A stretch of DNA of 14,734 nucleotides from Clostridiales bacterium (GTDB lineage: Bacteria; Bacillota; Clostridia; Oscillospirales; Acutalibacteraceae), in the NCBI GenBank assembly GCA_014799585.1, contig JAAVHU010000009.1:1-14734 (forward strand). Reading direction: 5' to 3'. The notes beneath the pieces were generated by a model. It did no database searches, was not told the origin of the DNA, and saw only the letters and a program-made list of their open reading frames with translations. Each line of letters begins with the position of its first letter. Position 1 is the first letter of the stretch. Of this stretch, positions 1 through 6,272 are shown in pieces. The translations under genes and the position numbers were made by a program.

Positions 1-346
1 CCATAAAAATATAGATTATAATTCCCGCAAGTATCATAAAATACTGCTTGAATGCACTGTCTGCATCAACAGAGCCGATCGTGGAAATACCTGTGCCGCA
101 CAGGAAAAATGCAATCAGCTCAAGCTCAAAATTCCTTCTGTGCAGAATTGCATAGAAGGACACAAGATAAATCCATTCCGTAAGCACCAAAAGCGCAGCA
201 GCAAAAAGCACCTTTGTTTCAAATTTTTCATAGCTGTATGCCGCACTGAAAGCGGTTATAAGCTGAAAAACAGATATAATCAGAAGCATAAGAAAATTAT
301 TGATAGGTTTAATTTTAGGAAGCTTCTTTTTATCTCGCTTTGCCAT
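1..346 (-). CDS. FtsW/RodA/SpoVE-family membrane protein, N-terminal part (cut by left edge)
   Basis: Reading the minus strand from the ATG at 346 gives an open frame of 115 codons that runs off the window without a stop. A basic N-terminus (residues 2-13) is followed by hydrophobic segments at about 17-35, 46-68, 75-92 and 102-115. The stretch FELELIAFFLCG near residue 73 resembles the N-terminal part of Clostridial FtsW/RodA/SpoVE-like lipid-II polymerases (SEDS family), which work in peptidoglycan synthesis during division or elongation. The start is supported by GAGGTGG at 352-358, five bases upstream. That site overlaps the stop of the FHA gene, so the two genes look translationally coupled in one operon. 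FHA plus FtsW-type genes, often with a penicillin-binding protein next, is a familiar Clostridial arrangement. Catalytic loops lie outside the window, so the family call rests on the N-terminus and context. Confidence 0.72.
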   Translation of the reverse strand, partial: MAKRDKKKLPKIKPINNFLMLLIISVFQLITAFSAAYSYEKFETKVLFAAALLVLTEWIYLVSFYAILHRRNFELELIAFFLCGTGISTIGSVDADSAFKQYFMILAGIIIYIFM

Positions 347-356
347 TTTTCCCACC

Positions 357-1115
357 TCACTTTTCATAGAAAACAAAAACCTTATCTCCAAAGGTTATCA
401 TATCTTCATCAAAAATAAGCTGCGGCTGATTGATAAATCTGCCGTTAAGCTTTGTTCCGTTATGGCTGTCCAAATCGGAAAGTGCCCATCCCCTTGTGGT
501 TAGATGAATTCTTGCGTGCCTGCCCGAAACTGTGTTTGACAAAAGCTGAATATCGCAGTTATCATCTCTGCCGATAAGAACATCCTTTTTCTTGATATAA
601 ACGGGCTTATGCGTTTTCGTATCCACAAGAACAGCATAGGCAACAACCTTTGCCGTGCCCCTTGCCTGATTTCTGATTTCCTTTTTAGCCTTGCTCGAAA
701 GTGCTTCTGCACATTCAAAAATAAGCGGAATATCCCCGATTTCAATAACGTCGCCGTCATTCAAAGCAGCCTTGCCGTCTATCTTTTCGCCGTTTACATA
801 TATTCCGTTTTTTGAAAAAGTGTCTGTTATAATCCATTCACTTCGTTTTTTTGCAATAACAGCGTGAAAGCGGGAAACAGTTGGCATAGGAAGTACAATA
901 TCATTAGACCTTGATTTTCCGATAGAGGTTTCCCAATGGTTTATATTTATAACAGAGCCGTTATTTTTATCCGTTAACTGAGCCATTTTATGAATTCTTG
1001 GCCTGTTTCTGAACAGAGAAACAACACAGGTAAACACAACTATAAGCGCTGCAACGGGAAGCACATAACGCATAACCGTTGTAAAAATCATCATAATGTT
1101 TTCCAAAAGGAACAT
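357..1115 (-). CDS. Membrane-anchored protein with two FHA domains
   Basis: 252 residues. A single transmembrane helix lies at about 13-34, followed by a basic cytoplasmic stretch and two forkhead-associated (phosphothreonine-binding) domains. FHA1 is about residues 64-134, with IGKSRSND, VSRFHA and SKNGIYVNG. FHA2 is about 178-249, with IGRDDNCDI, VSGRHARI and SHNGTKLNG. Each domain keeps the Gly-Arg/Lys...Ser-x-x-His...Asn-Gly signature of phosphopeptide binding. FHA proteins dock onto substrates of Ser/Thr kinases such as PknB/PrkC and often adjoin cell-wall genes; here the next gene downstream is FtsW/RodA-like. The protein probably links kinase signalling to the wall machinery at the membrane (inference). 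The ATG at 1115 has AAGGA almost touching it. ATGs at 1094 and 1091 (residues 8 and 9) with TTGGA upstream are credible alternatives. Confidence 0.88.
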   Translation of the reverse strand: MFLLENIMMIFTTVMRYVLPVAALIVVFTCVVSLFRNRPRIHKMAQLTDKNNGSVININHWETSIGKSRSNDIVLPMPTVSRFHAVIAKKRSEWIITDTFSKNGIYVNGEKIDGKAALNDGDVIEIGDIPLIFECAEALSSKAKKEIRNQARGTAKVVAYAVLVDTKTHKPVYIKKKDVLIGRDDNCDIQLLSNTVSGRHARIHLTTRGWALSDLDSHNGTKLNGRFINQPQLIFDEDMITFGDKVFVFYEK

Positions 1116-1145
1116 TCCTTTCCATATAAATTTAAAAACCTTTTA

Positions 1146-1192
1146 GCCTCTCTTTTTAAAAGGAGGTGGGTGCGAAACACTTGGAGGGATTA
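1146..1192. repeat. Hairpin-forming intergenic repeat in the FHA leader
   Basis: Read on the minus strand, this begins AATCCCTCC, continues through a small GTG...CAC hairpin (GTGTTTCGCAC) and ends in an imperfect CCTCCTTTT/AAAAAGAGAGG stem. That layout (AATCCCTCC, variable small hairpin, CCTCC-type stem) resembles short palindromic repeats that I recall being scattered between genes in Ruminococcaceae genomes. There is only one copy in the window, so the repeat status comes from memory of the pattern and not from the sequence. It lies in the predicted 5' leader of the FHA/FtsW transcript. Confidence 0.4.
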
Positions 1193-1239
1193 AAGTATCC
1201 ATACCTAAATAAGCATATTTGACCTAATATAACATACTA

Positions 1240-1268
1240 AGAATATATTTTATAAAAGCAAATGTCAA
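1240..1268 (-). promoter_or_regulatory. Candidate sigma-A promoter for the FHA/FtsW operon
   Basis: On the minus strand a perfect -35 TTGACA (1268-1263) is followed after 17 bp by TATTCT (1245-1240), a 4/6 match to the -10. It would give a leader of roughly 115 nt containing the hairpin repeat. It lies back-to-back with the galM promoter. Confidence 0.45.
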
Positions 1269-1275
1269 GATTCTA

Positions 1276-1304
1276 TTGAATTTGTTTACATTTCGGTTTA
1301 TACT
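1276..1304 (+). promoter_or_regulatory. Candidate sigma-A promoter for galM
   Basis: TTGAAT (1276-1281), a 17-bp spacer and TATACT (1299-1304). Predicted transcription begins near 1311, leaving a leader of about 30 nt before the ATG at 1343. Confidence 0.55.
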
Positions 1305-1342
1305 CAAGTTATTATAAATACAAATTGAGAGGTAAAAATACT

Positions 1343-2398
1343 ATGAGCGTAACAAAAACTTTTTTTGGAAAAATGGAAGACGGAACAGAGGTTGATCTTT
1401 ACACAATAACAAACAAAAGCGGTGCATCTGTTTCTCTTCAGACACTTGGCGGAGGTATTCAGGCAATCAATGTTCCTGACAGAAACGGAAAGTTTGCCGA
1501 TGTTGTGCTTGGCTTTAATGAGCCTCAGCCTTATATCATTGGTGATTTAGGCTTTCAGGGGCTTCTTGTTGGCAGAGTTGCAAACAGAATAAGAGATGCT
1601 AAATTTACAATGGACGGCGTTGAATACAATCTTCCTGCAAATCAGGGCACATGGACACTTCACGGCGGCGGACGTTTCAGCTATACAAATTGGGATGTAA
1701 AAGAAACAACGGAAAATTCCGTTACCTTTGAAAAATTCTCTCCTGATATGGAGGATGGTTTTCCGGGTAATTTCACATTAACAGTGAAATACACCTTCAC
1801 AGAGGATAATACTTTAAGACTTGAATACACTGTTTTGAGCGATAAAAAAACTGTTGCCAATCCAACAAACCACGCTTATTTTAACCTTTCGGGAAATACA
1901 GAAGCAACAATTGAAAATCACGATCTTAAAATTAATGCAGATTACTTTACCGAAACAGATGAATGCCAGCTTCCTACAGGCGAGCTTGGTGAGGTTAAAG
2001 GCACAATGATGGACTTTACCGAAATGCACAAAATCGGTGATAAAATTGATGAACCGTTCCGTGCCATTATTGAGGGAATCGGATACGATAATAACTATTG
2101 CTTAAACAAAGAACCAAGAGATTTTACAGAAGCAGCCGTGCTTTATGAAGAAAACAGCGGCAGACAGCTTTCTGTTTACACAGACCTTCCGGGCATTCAG
2201 GTTTACTGCGGTGGCTGGCTTGCAAAAGAGGGCAATCCGGGTAAAGAAAACGGAGCTGTAACCTTCCGAAGAGGCATTGCTCTTGAAACGCAGTTCTATC
2301 CGGACAGTGTGAATCTTGCAGACAAATTCCCATTCACCTATATACAGCCGAATGAGGAATTTAAAACAACAACAGAATTCAGATTTACTGTAAAATAA
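1343..2398 (+). CDS. galM: Aldose 1-epimerase (galactose mutarotase)
   Basis: 351 residues, the usual length for GalM. It interconverts alpha and beta anomers of aldoses such as galactose and glucose in the cytoplasm, feeding the Leloir pathway. Family motifs are in order: VGRVANRI (77-84), TLHGG (105-109), NPTNHAYFNL with the catalytic acid His177, and GIALETQFYPDSVN with the catalytic base Glu315. Substrate-binding GYDNNY lies near 247. The frame can be extended to a TTG at 1325, but the ATG at 1343 is preferred because GAGAGGT (1327-1333) sits nine bases before it. There is no signal peptide. No galK, galT or galE is adjacent, so the gene stands alone with its own promoter. Assignment to galactose specifically, rather than other aldoses, is by family only. 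Confidence 0.93.
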   Translation: MSVTKTFFGKMEDGTEVDLYTITNKSGASVSLQTLGGGIQAINVPDRNGKFADVVLGFNEPQPYIIGDLGFQGLLVGRVANRIRDAKFTMDGVEYNLPANQGTWTLHGGGRFSYTNWDVKETTENSVTFEKFSPDMEDGFPGNFTLTVKYTFTEDNTLRLEYTVLSDKKTVANPTNHAYFNLSGNTEATIENHDLKINADYFTETDECQLPTGELGEVKGTMMDFTEMHKIGDKIDEPFRAIIEGIGYDNNYCLNKEPRDFTEAAVLYEENSGRQLSVYTDLPGIQVYCGGWLAKEGNPGKENGAVTFRRGIALETQFYPDSVNLADKFPFTYIQPNEEFKTTTEFRFTVK

Positions 2399-2436
2399 TT
2401 TTTTTAAAACGGCTTAATTCCTATCAAAAAAAGCTC

Positions 2437-2480
2437 TTTCGCAACCAATAGTTGCGGAATTGAAAACCAGAATTTCGCAA
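2437..2480. repeat. Two mutually exclusive inverted-repeat hairpins
   Basis: Three short arms lie between galM and the HTH gene: TTTCGCAAC (2437-2445), GTTGCGGAATT (2451-2461) and AATTTCGCAA (2471-2480). The middle arm can pair with the first (9 bp, one G-U) or with the third (10 bp, one G-U), but not both. No T-run follows on the plus strand, so it is not an obvious terminator. The rest of this 145-bp gap shows no confident promoter. Confidence 0.4.
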
Positions 2481-2543
2481 ATGAAAAGCAAAGTTTATAG
2501 CGTTATTCTCTTGCTACTGCTAAAATTGACTTGAGGTGATAAG

Positions 2544-4277
2544 ATGAATATTGAAACAGCAAAAAGGCTCTTTGAGTACAGAAAGGCAAACGGCTTTTCA
2601 CAGGAAGAGCTTGCTGAAAAAATCGGAGTTTCAAGGCAGGCGATATCTAAATGGGAACGCTCAGAAAGCAGCCCCGATACCGATAACTTAATAGCTTTAG
2701 CAAACTTATATGGTATTACAATTGATGAACTTTTAAACGGCACTGATGCTCCAAAAAAGATTGCGGAGGAAGAGCCAAAGGAAAAGCCTGAGGATAAACA
2801 GTCCGAAACAGAAAACAGTTATTATACAAATAATGAAAATAAAGAAAAGACGGATATTAATTTCAACAATGGCTTTAATGTGGAAAACGGAAAAGACAAG
2901 GTTCATATCGGTTGGGACGGAATTCACGTTGAAAGCAAAGAAGGAGATAATGTTCACGTAAGCGGAAGCGGCGTGCACGTTGAAACAAAGGACGGACATA
3001 TTTATAACAAACCAACTCCTCCTTTTTACAGCCCGAAGACTGAGAAGAATCCTTGGCTTCACGCACTGCTTCCTATTGCAGTAGTTTTCCTTTATCTGTT
3101 TTTCGGATTTTTCACAAGACACGGATGGGCAATCGGCTGGATTATGTTTTTATTTATACCAATTATAGAAACAGCCATAACTGCAATTAAAACTAAAAAC
3201 CCTGCCCGCTTCTGCTATCCTGTTTTTGTTGCTGCAATGTATCTTTCAGGCGGCATGATTTTACATGTATGGCACCCAACATGGATTTTATTTATAACAA
3301 TTCCAATGTATTATATAATCTGCGATGCCTACAATAAAACGCACAGAAAAAAGTATGATGATTTTACACAGTATAATTCTGCAAACGGAACATACTATTC
3401 GCCAAACGGCACTTACCAACCAACACAAACAAAATCAAGAGGCGGTTCTGTTACAGCAGTAATCATTTCTATCATATGCGGTATTACGATTGTTTCAGTT
3501 GTTGCAATAAGCTGTGTATTCGGATTTTTAGGCAATAGCGTTGGGGATATTCTTGAAGATATTCCATTCTATGTAAGCACAGGATCCTACAGCTATGATA
3601 ACGAAGACCTTTATACTGCCGGCAGCGGAGAGGTTTCTGCAAGCGGAATAACTGAGCTTTCGATTGACTGGATAAGCCACAATATTACTGTTGAATATTA
3701 TGATGGAGATACAATTTCATTTTCCGAGCCAAATCAAAGCAATTCCGATTACGCACTTCGCTACCGTGTTGACGGCAACGAGCTTAAAATTAAATTCTGC
3801 AAATCGGGCTTTAAGGCTTCAAATCCGAAAAACAAGGAATTAACAGTACGTCTGCCAAAGGATTTCGTTCTGAACGAGCTTGAAATCAACTGCGTTTCTG
3901 CAAATACAACTATTAAGGGAATCACAGCAAATGCACTTGATGTTGATACTGTAAGCGGAAATATTAATGCAGAAGGTAATTTCAAGGATATTGATTTAGA
4001 CGGCGTAAGTGCAAACTCAAAAATTATTACGCACAACGCATTCGTAAAGCTGGATTCAGAATCCGTAAGCGGTGACTGCTCTTTGTTCATTCCCGCTGAT
4101 ATAGATGGATTTACAATTAACTGCGATACCGTTTCGGGCGAAGTTTACACAAATGATTTTAAAGTAAGCAGTATAAAAAAAGCTCATGGCAACGGCACAT
4201 ATGTTTACGGAAACGGAAATGCCGAAATCAAAGTTAATTCCGTAAGCGGTGATTTTGATATCAATGCAATAAAATAA
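2544..4277 (+). CDS. Xre-type HTH regulator fused to membrane segments and a DUF4097 repeat domain
   Basis: 577 residues. Residues 1-65 are a classic Xre/Cro HTH with ELAEKIGVSRQAISKWERSES as the recognition region. A charged linker (66-105) leads to a tandem 17-residue repeat (119-135 and 136-152), each unit carrying GIHVE/GVHVE. Hydrophobic segments follow at about 171-190, 193-214, 222-241, 246-262 and 302-330. The C-terminal third (about 355-577) is a DUF4097-type beta-solenoid with recurring VSG/VSA turns at 451, 470, 488, 508, 530 and 567. A cytoplasmic DNA-binding head with a membrane stem and a repeat domain that may be extracellular suggests a one-protein sensor-regulator; its signal and targets are unknown. 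ATG 2544 follows GAGGTG (2532-2537). The pflA-like gene starts 22 bp downstream, so the two are probably co-transcribed. Confidence 0.85.
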   Translation: MNIETAKRLFEYRKANGFSQEELAEKIGVSRQAISKWERSESSPDTDNLIALANLYGITIDELLNGTDAPKKIAEEEPKEKPEDKQSETENSYYTNNENKEKTDINFNNGFNVENGKDKVHIGWDGIHVESKEGDNVHVSGSGVHVETKDGHIYNKPTPPFYSPKTEKNPWLHALLPIAVVFLYLFFGFFTRHGWAIGWIMFLFIPIIETAITAIKTKNPARFCYPVFVAAMYLSGGMILHVWHPTWILFITIPMYYIICDAYNKTHRKKYDDFTQYNSANGTYYSPNGTYQPTQTKSRGGSVTAVIISIICGITIVSVVAISCVFGFLGNSVGDILEDIPFYVSTGSYSYDNEDLYTAGSGEVSASGITELSIDWISHNITVEYYDGDTISFSEPNQSNSDYALRYRVDGNELKIKFCKSGFKASNPKNKELTVRLPKDFVLNELEINCVSANTTIKGITANALDVDTVSGNINAEGNFKDIDLDGVSANSKIITHNAFVKLDSESVSGDCSLFIPADIDGFTINCDTVSGEVYTNDFKVSSIKKAHGNGTYVYGNGNAEIKVNSVSGDFDINAIK

Positions 4278-4299
4278 AAACACAACATCGAGGTAAAAC

Positions 4300-5001
4300 A
4301 TGGCAAACATACATTCATTTGAATCAATGGCAACGCTTGACGGCGAAGGAATACGATACGGTGTTTTCTTCACAGGCTGTCCGTTAAGATGTGTTTACTG
4401 CCACAATCCCGATACATGGTTTAAGGGCAGCAACGATTACACGGCTGAACAGCTTGCAAACAAAATCAAACGCTACAAGCCATATTTCAAAAACGGCGGA
4501 GGAGCAACCTTTTCGGGCGGAGAACCACTGCTGAATGCTGCATTTATAAATGAGGTTTATCCTCTTTTAGAGGCAGAGGGCATCAGCTACTGCCTTGATA
4601 CTTCGGGCAGTGTTCCGCTTACGGACGAAGTTAAAGAATGTATTAAAAATGCCGATATGGTTATTCTTGATATAAAATTCTGCGATGAAGAAAGCTATAA
4701 AAAATATACAGGCGGGGAATTTAAAAACTTCGTTGAAATCGGAAAATACTGCTCTGAAATCGGCAAAAAACTTTGGCTTAGAACCGTTGTTGTTCCCGAT
4801 ATAAATGACAGCGAAAAGCAGATAAAAAAGTATGCCGAATTTGCAAAGCAGTTTAAGTATGAAAAATATGAGCTTCTTGCCTTTCACACAATGGGATTTT
4901 TCAAATACGAAAATCTGAATATTGAAAATCCACTTGTAAATGCAAATCCGCTTTCAAAAGAAAGGCTTGATGAATTGCAGAAAATTGTTGACAATGCGTG
5001 A
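4300..5001 (+). CDS. pflA: Radical SAM glycyl-radical enzyme activase (pyruvate formate-lyase activating enzyme type)
   Basis: 233 residues. It uses S-adenosylmethionine and a [4Fe-4S] cluster to place the glycyl radical on pyruvate formate-lyase or a related enzyme under anaerobic conditions. The cluster motif CPLRCVYCHNP supplies Cys27, Cys31 and Cys34, and FSGGEPLL (71-78) is the SAM-binding GGE motif. The FESMATLDGEGIRY start and the LRTVVVPDINDS stretch are typical of PflA. Length matches simple PflA and there is no extra ferredoxin-like insert. CGAGGT (4289-4294) precedes the ATG. No glycyl-radical partner lies in the window; the upstream neighbour is the HTH/DUF4097 gene. It may therefore be a second, stand-alone activase, and which enzyme it activates cannot be decided here. 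The thiamine operon promoter overlaps its 3' end. Confidence 0.87.
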   Translation: MANIHSFESMATLDGEGIRYGVFFTGCPLRCVYCHNPDTWFKGSNDYTAEQLANKIKRYKPYFKNGGGATFSGGEPLLNAAFINEVYPLLEAEGISYCLDTSGSVPLTDEVKECIKNADMVILDIKFCDEESYKKYTGGEFKNFVEIGKYCSEIGKKLWLRTVVVPDINDSEKQIKKYAEFAKQFKYEKYELLAFHTMGFFKYENLNIENPLVNANPLSKERLDELQKIVDNA

Positions 5002-5016
5002 TAAATAAATTACAAT
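4988..5016 (+). promoter_or_regulatory. Strong sigma-A promoter for the thiamine-uptake operon
   Basis: Perfect -35 TTGACA (4988-4993), a 17-bp spacer and -10 TACAAT (5011-5016, 5/6). The -35 is inside the last codons of the activase gene. Transcription should start near 5023, ten bases before the riboswitch. Confidence 0.75.
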
Positions 5017-5032
5017 AGCATTAACTTAATAA

Positions 5033-5100
5033 GTCAGGGGTGCTGTAAAAAGCTGAGATTATACCCTTCAAACCGAGCATTAGTATGGACGGTGAAGACG
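5033..5100 (+). promoter_or_regulatory. TPP (thiamine pyrophosphate) riboswitch aptamer, diverged in its 3' half
   Basis: The 5' half fits the THI-box consensus well: AGGGGTGCTG, then AGCTGAGATTATACCC (the P2/P3 arm with the pyrimidine-sensing CTGAGA loop), then AACC. The P4/P5 half departs from the usual ACCTGAT...CCAGCGTAGGGA: after ACC it reads GAGCATTAGTATGGACGG and ends GTGAAGAC. P1 appears to be only GTC/GAC (5033-5035 with 5097-5099). The bases TAGTATGGAC (5081-5090) can pair with the 5' arm of the downstream terminator, so ligand-bound aptamer and antiterminator would compete. Position, downstream thiamine genes and terminator all support a TPP off-switch. Binding strength and exact ligand are uncertain because of the changed 3' half. 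Confidence 0.82.
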
Positions 5101-5119
5101 ATATATATAAATAAATTCT

Positions 5120-5155
5120 GTCCTATACTATTTTTGGTATAGGACTTTTTCTTTT
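5120..5155 (+). terminator. Riboswitch intrinsic terminator
   Basis: Perfect 9-bp stem GTCCTATAC (5120-5128) / GTATAGGAC (5137-5145) with an 8-nt loop, followed by TTTTTCTTTT. It lies between the aptamer and the first gene, so it is the expression platform. Its 5' arm is complementary to aptamer bases 5081-5090 with one bulged nucleotide. Confidence 0.9.
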
Positions 5156-5196
5156 GGCTTGTTGAGTAATATTTTATTTTTGAAAGGAAAAAAATT

Positions 5197-5493
5197 ATGA
5201 AAGCAAGTGTAGCAATTCAGGTTTTACCTGACGTTCACAGTGAGGACGAACTCATCAGAATAGTAGACGAGGTTATCGCTTATATAAAAAGCACAGGCCT
5301 TAACTGCTATGTAGGACCATTTGAAACAACAATTGAGGGTGAAAGCTATGATCAGCTTATGGAAATTGTTGCAAACTGCCAGAAGGTAGCTATTGATGCA
5401 GGCTGCCCAAGTGTAAGCTCATACATAAAAGTGGTTTACAATCCTGAAGGCGAGGTTCTTACGATTGACAAAAAAGTTACAAAGCATCACTAA
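5197..5493 (+). CDS. Thiamine-binding protein, MTH1187/YkoF-like family
   Basis: 98 residues, the normal length for the single-domain Thiamine_BP (MTH1187) family, which forms ferredoxin-like oligomers that bind thiamine or related pyrimidines in the cytoplasm. Typical stretches are VAIQVLP at the N-terminus, IVDEVIAYIKSTGL, the very conserved VGPFETTIEGE (39-49), and the C-terminal EVLTIDKKV. GAAAGGA (5182-5188) precedes the ATG. It is the first gene after the TPP riboswitch and overlaps the permease gene by 29 bp. In Bacillus the two-domain relative YkoF also sits with a thiamine-precursor transporter. The exact role (carrier, storage or regulator of transport) is not established by the sequence. 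Confidence 0.9.
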   Translation: MKASVAIQVLPDVHSEDELIRIVDEVIAYIKSTGLNCYVGPFETTIEGESYDQLMEIVANCQKVAIDAGCPSVSSYIKVVYNPEGEVLTIDKKVTKHH

Positions 5494-6241
5494 TCGTATT
5501 GCACCGCTTTTGGCTCTTGCCGTAATTATACTGATATGGCTTTTATGCAGTGATTTTGAGGTTGTGCCTGCTTATATGCTGCCATCTCCTGTTGATGTGG
5601 GCAAAGCATTTATTGATAATTTTTCAATTATGATTAAGCAGGCTTCTTACACCTTGCAGGAAGCTGTTTATGGTTTGGGAATAGGTATAATCCTTGCATT
5701 TATTGTGGCAACGCTTATGGATAGATTTTCGTTTATCTACAAAGCAATTTACCCGATTTTAATTATAACGCAAACTATACCTACCATTGCAATTGCCCCT
5801 CTGCTTGTATTATGGATGGGCTTTGGAATGGCACCGAAAATAACGCTTGTTGTGATTACAACATTTTTCCCGATTTCCATAGGGCTTCTTGACGGTTTTC
5901 AAAGCACAGACAAGGACGAAATCAATATGATGCGTTCAATGGGTGCAAACCGATTTCAGATATTCAGGCATATAAAACTGCCGTCTGCAACAGGCTCTTT
6001 CTTTTCAGGGCTTCGCATTTCTGCTTCCTATGCAGTGGTGGGTGCTGTTATTTCGGAATGGCTTGGCGGATTTTACGGACTTGGCGTATATATGACAAGA
6101 GTAAAAAAAGCATATGCATTTGACAAAATGTTTGCCGTAATCGTGTTTATTTCAGTTATAAGCCTTTTGCTTATGGCTTTAATCAGTATACTTCAAAAAG
6201 CGGCAATGCCTTGGGAAAGGCGAGTTAAAAAGAAAGCATAA
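5465..6241 (+). CDS. ABC transporter permease for thiamine pyrimidine precursor (ThiX-like)
   Basis: 258 residues of the binding-protein-dependent permease family, with about six transmembrane helices (roughly 12-28, 64-84, 93-118, 124-142, 187-204, 222-242). The cytoplasmic coupling loop that docks on the ATPase is MRSMGANRFQIFRHIKLP (156-173). It should form the membrane channel for hydroxymethylpyrimidine or its amino/formyl precursors, judged by its neighbours and the riboswitch. The start is TTG 5465, inside the preceding gene, with GAGG (5452-5455) nine bases upstream. No ATG exists in frame before the conserved MLPSPVDV region, so the overlap looks real and coupling of translation is likely. 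The family also moves taurine or nitrate-like solutes, so substrate is assigned by context. Confidence 0.85.
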   Translation: MTKKLQSITNRIAPLLALAVIILIWLLCSDFEVVPAYMLPSPVDVGKAFIDNFSIMIKQASYTLQEAVYGLGIGIILAFIVATLMDRFSFIYKAIYPILIITQTIPTIAIAPLLVLWMGFGMAPKITLVVITTFFPISIGLLDGFQSTDKDEINMMRSMGANRFQIFRHIKLPSATGSFFSGLRISASYAVVGAVISEWLGGFYGLGVYMTRVKKAYAFDKMFAVIVFISVISLLLMALISILQKAAMPWERRVKKKA

Positions 6242-6272
6242 AAACAACCCAAAAGAAAAAAGAGGAATTATT

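Noticed and set aside
140..503. Plus-strand small frames at the left edge
   Set aside because: They are antisense to the FtsW-like and FHA genes, both of which have family motifs and ribosome sites.
1325..1342. TTG-start extension of galM by six residues
   Set aside because: It would place the start before the GAGAGGT ribosome site, which is correctly spaced for the ATG at 1343.
2437..2480. Intrinsic terminator for galM
   Set aside because: Hairpins form but no T-run follows on the plus strand.
2733..3122. 129-codon minus-strand frame inside the HTH/DUF4097 gene
   Set aside because: Antisense shadow of a well-supported coding region; no motif and no promoter.
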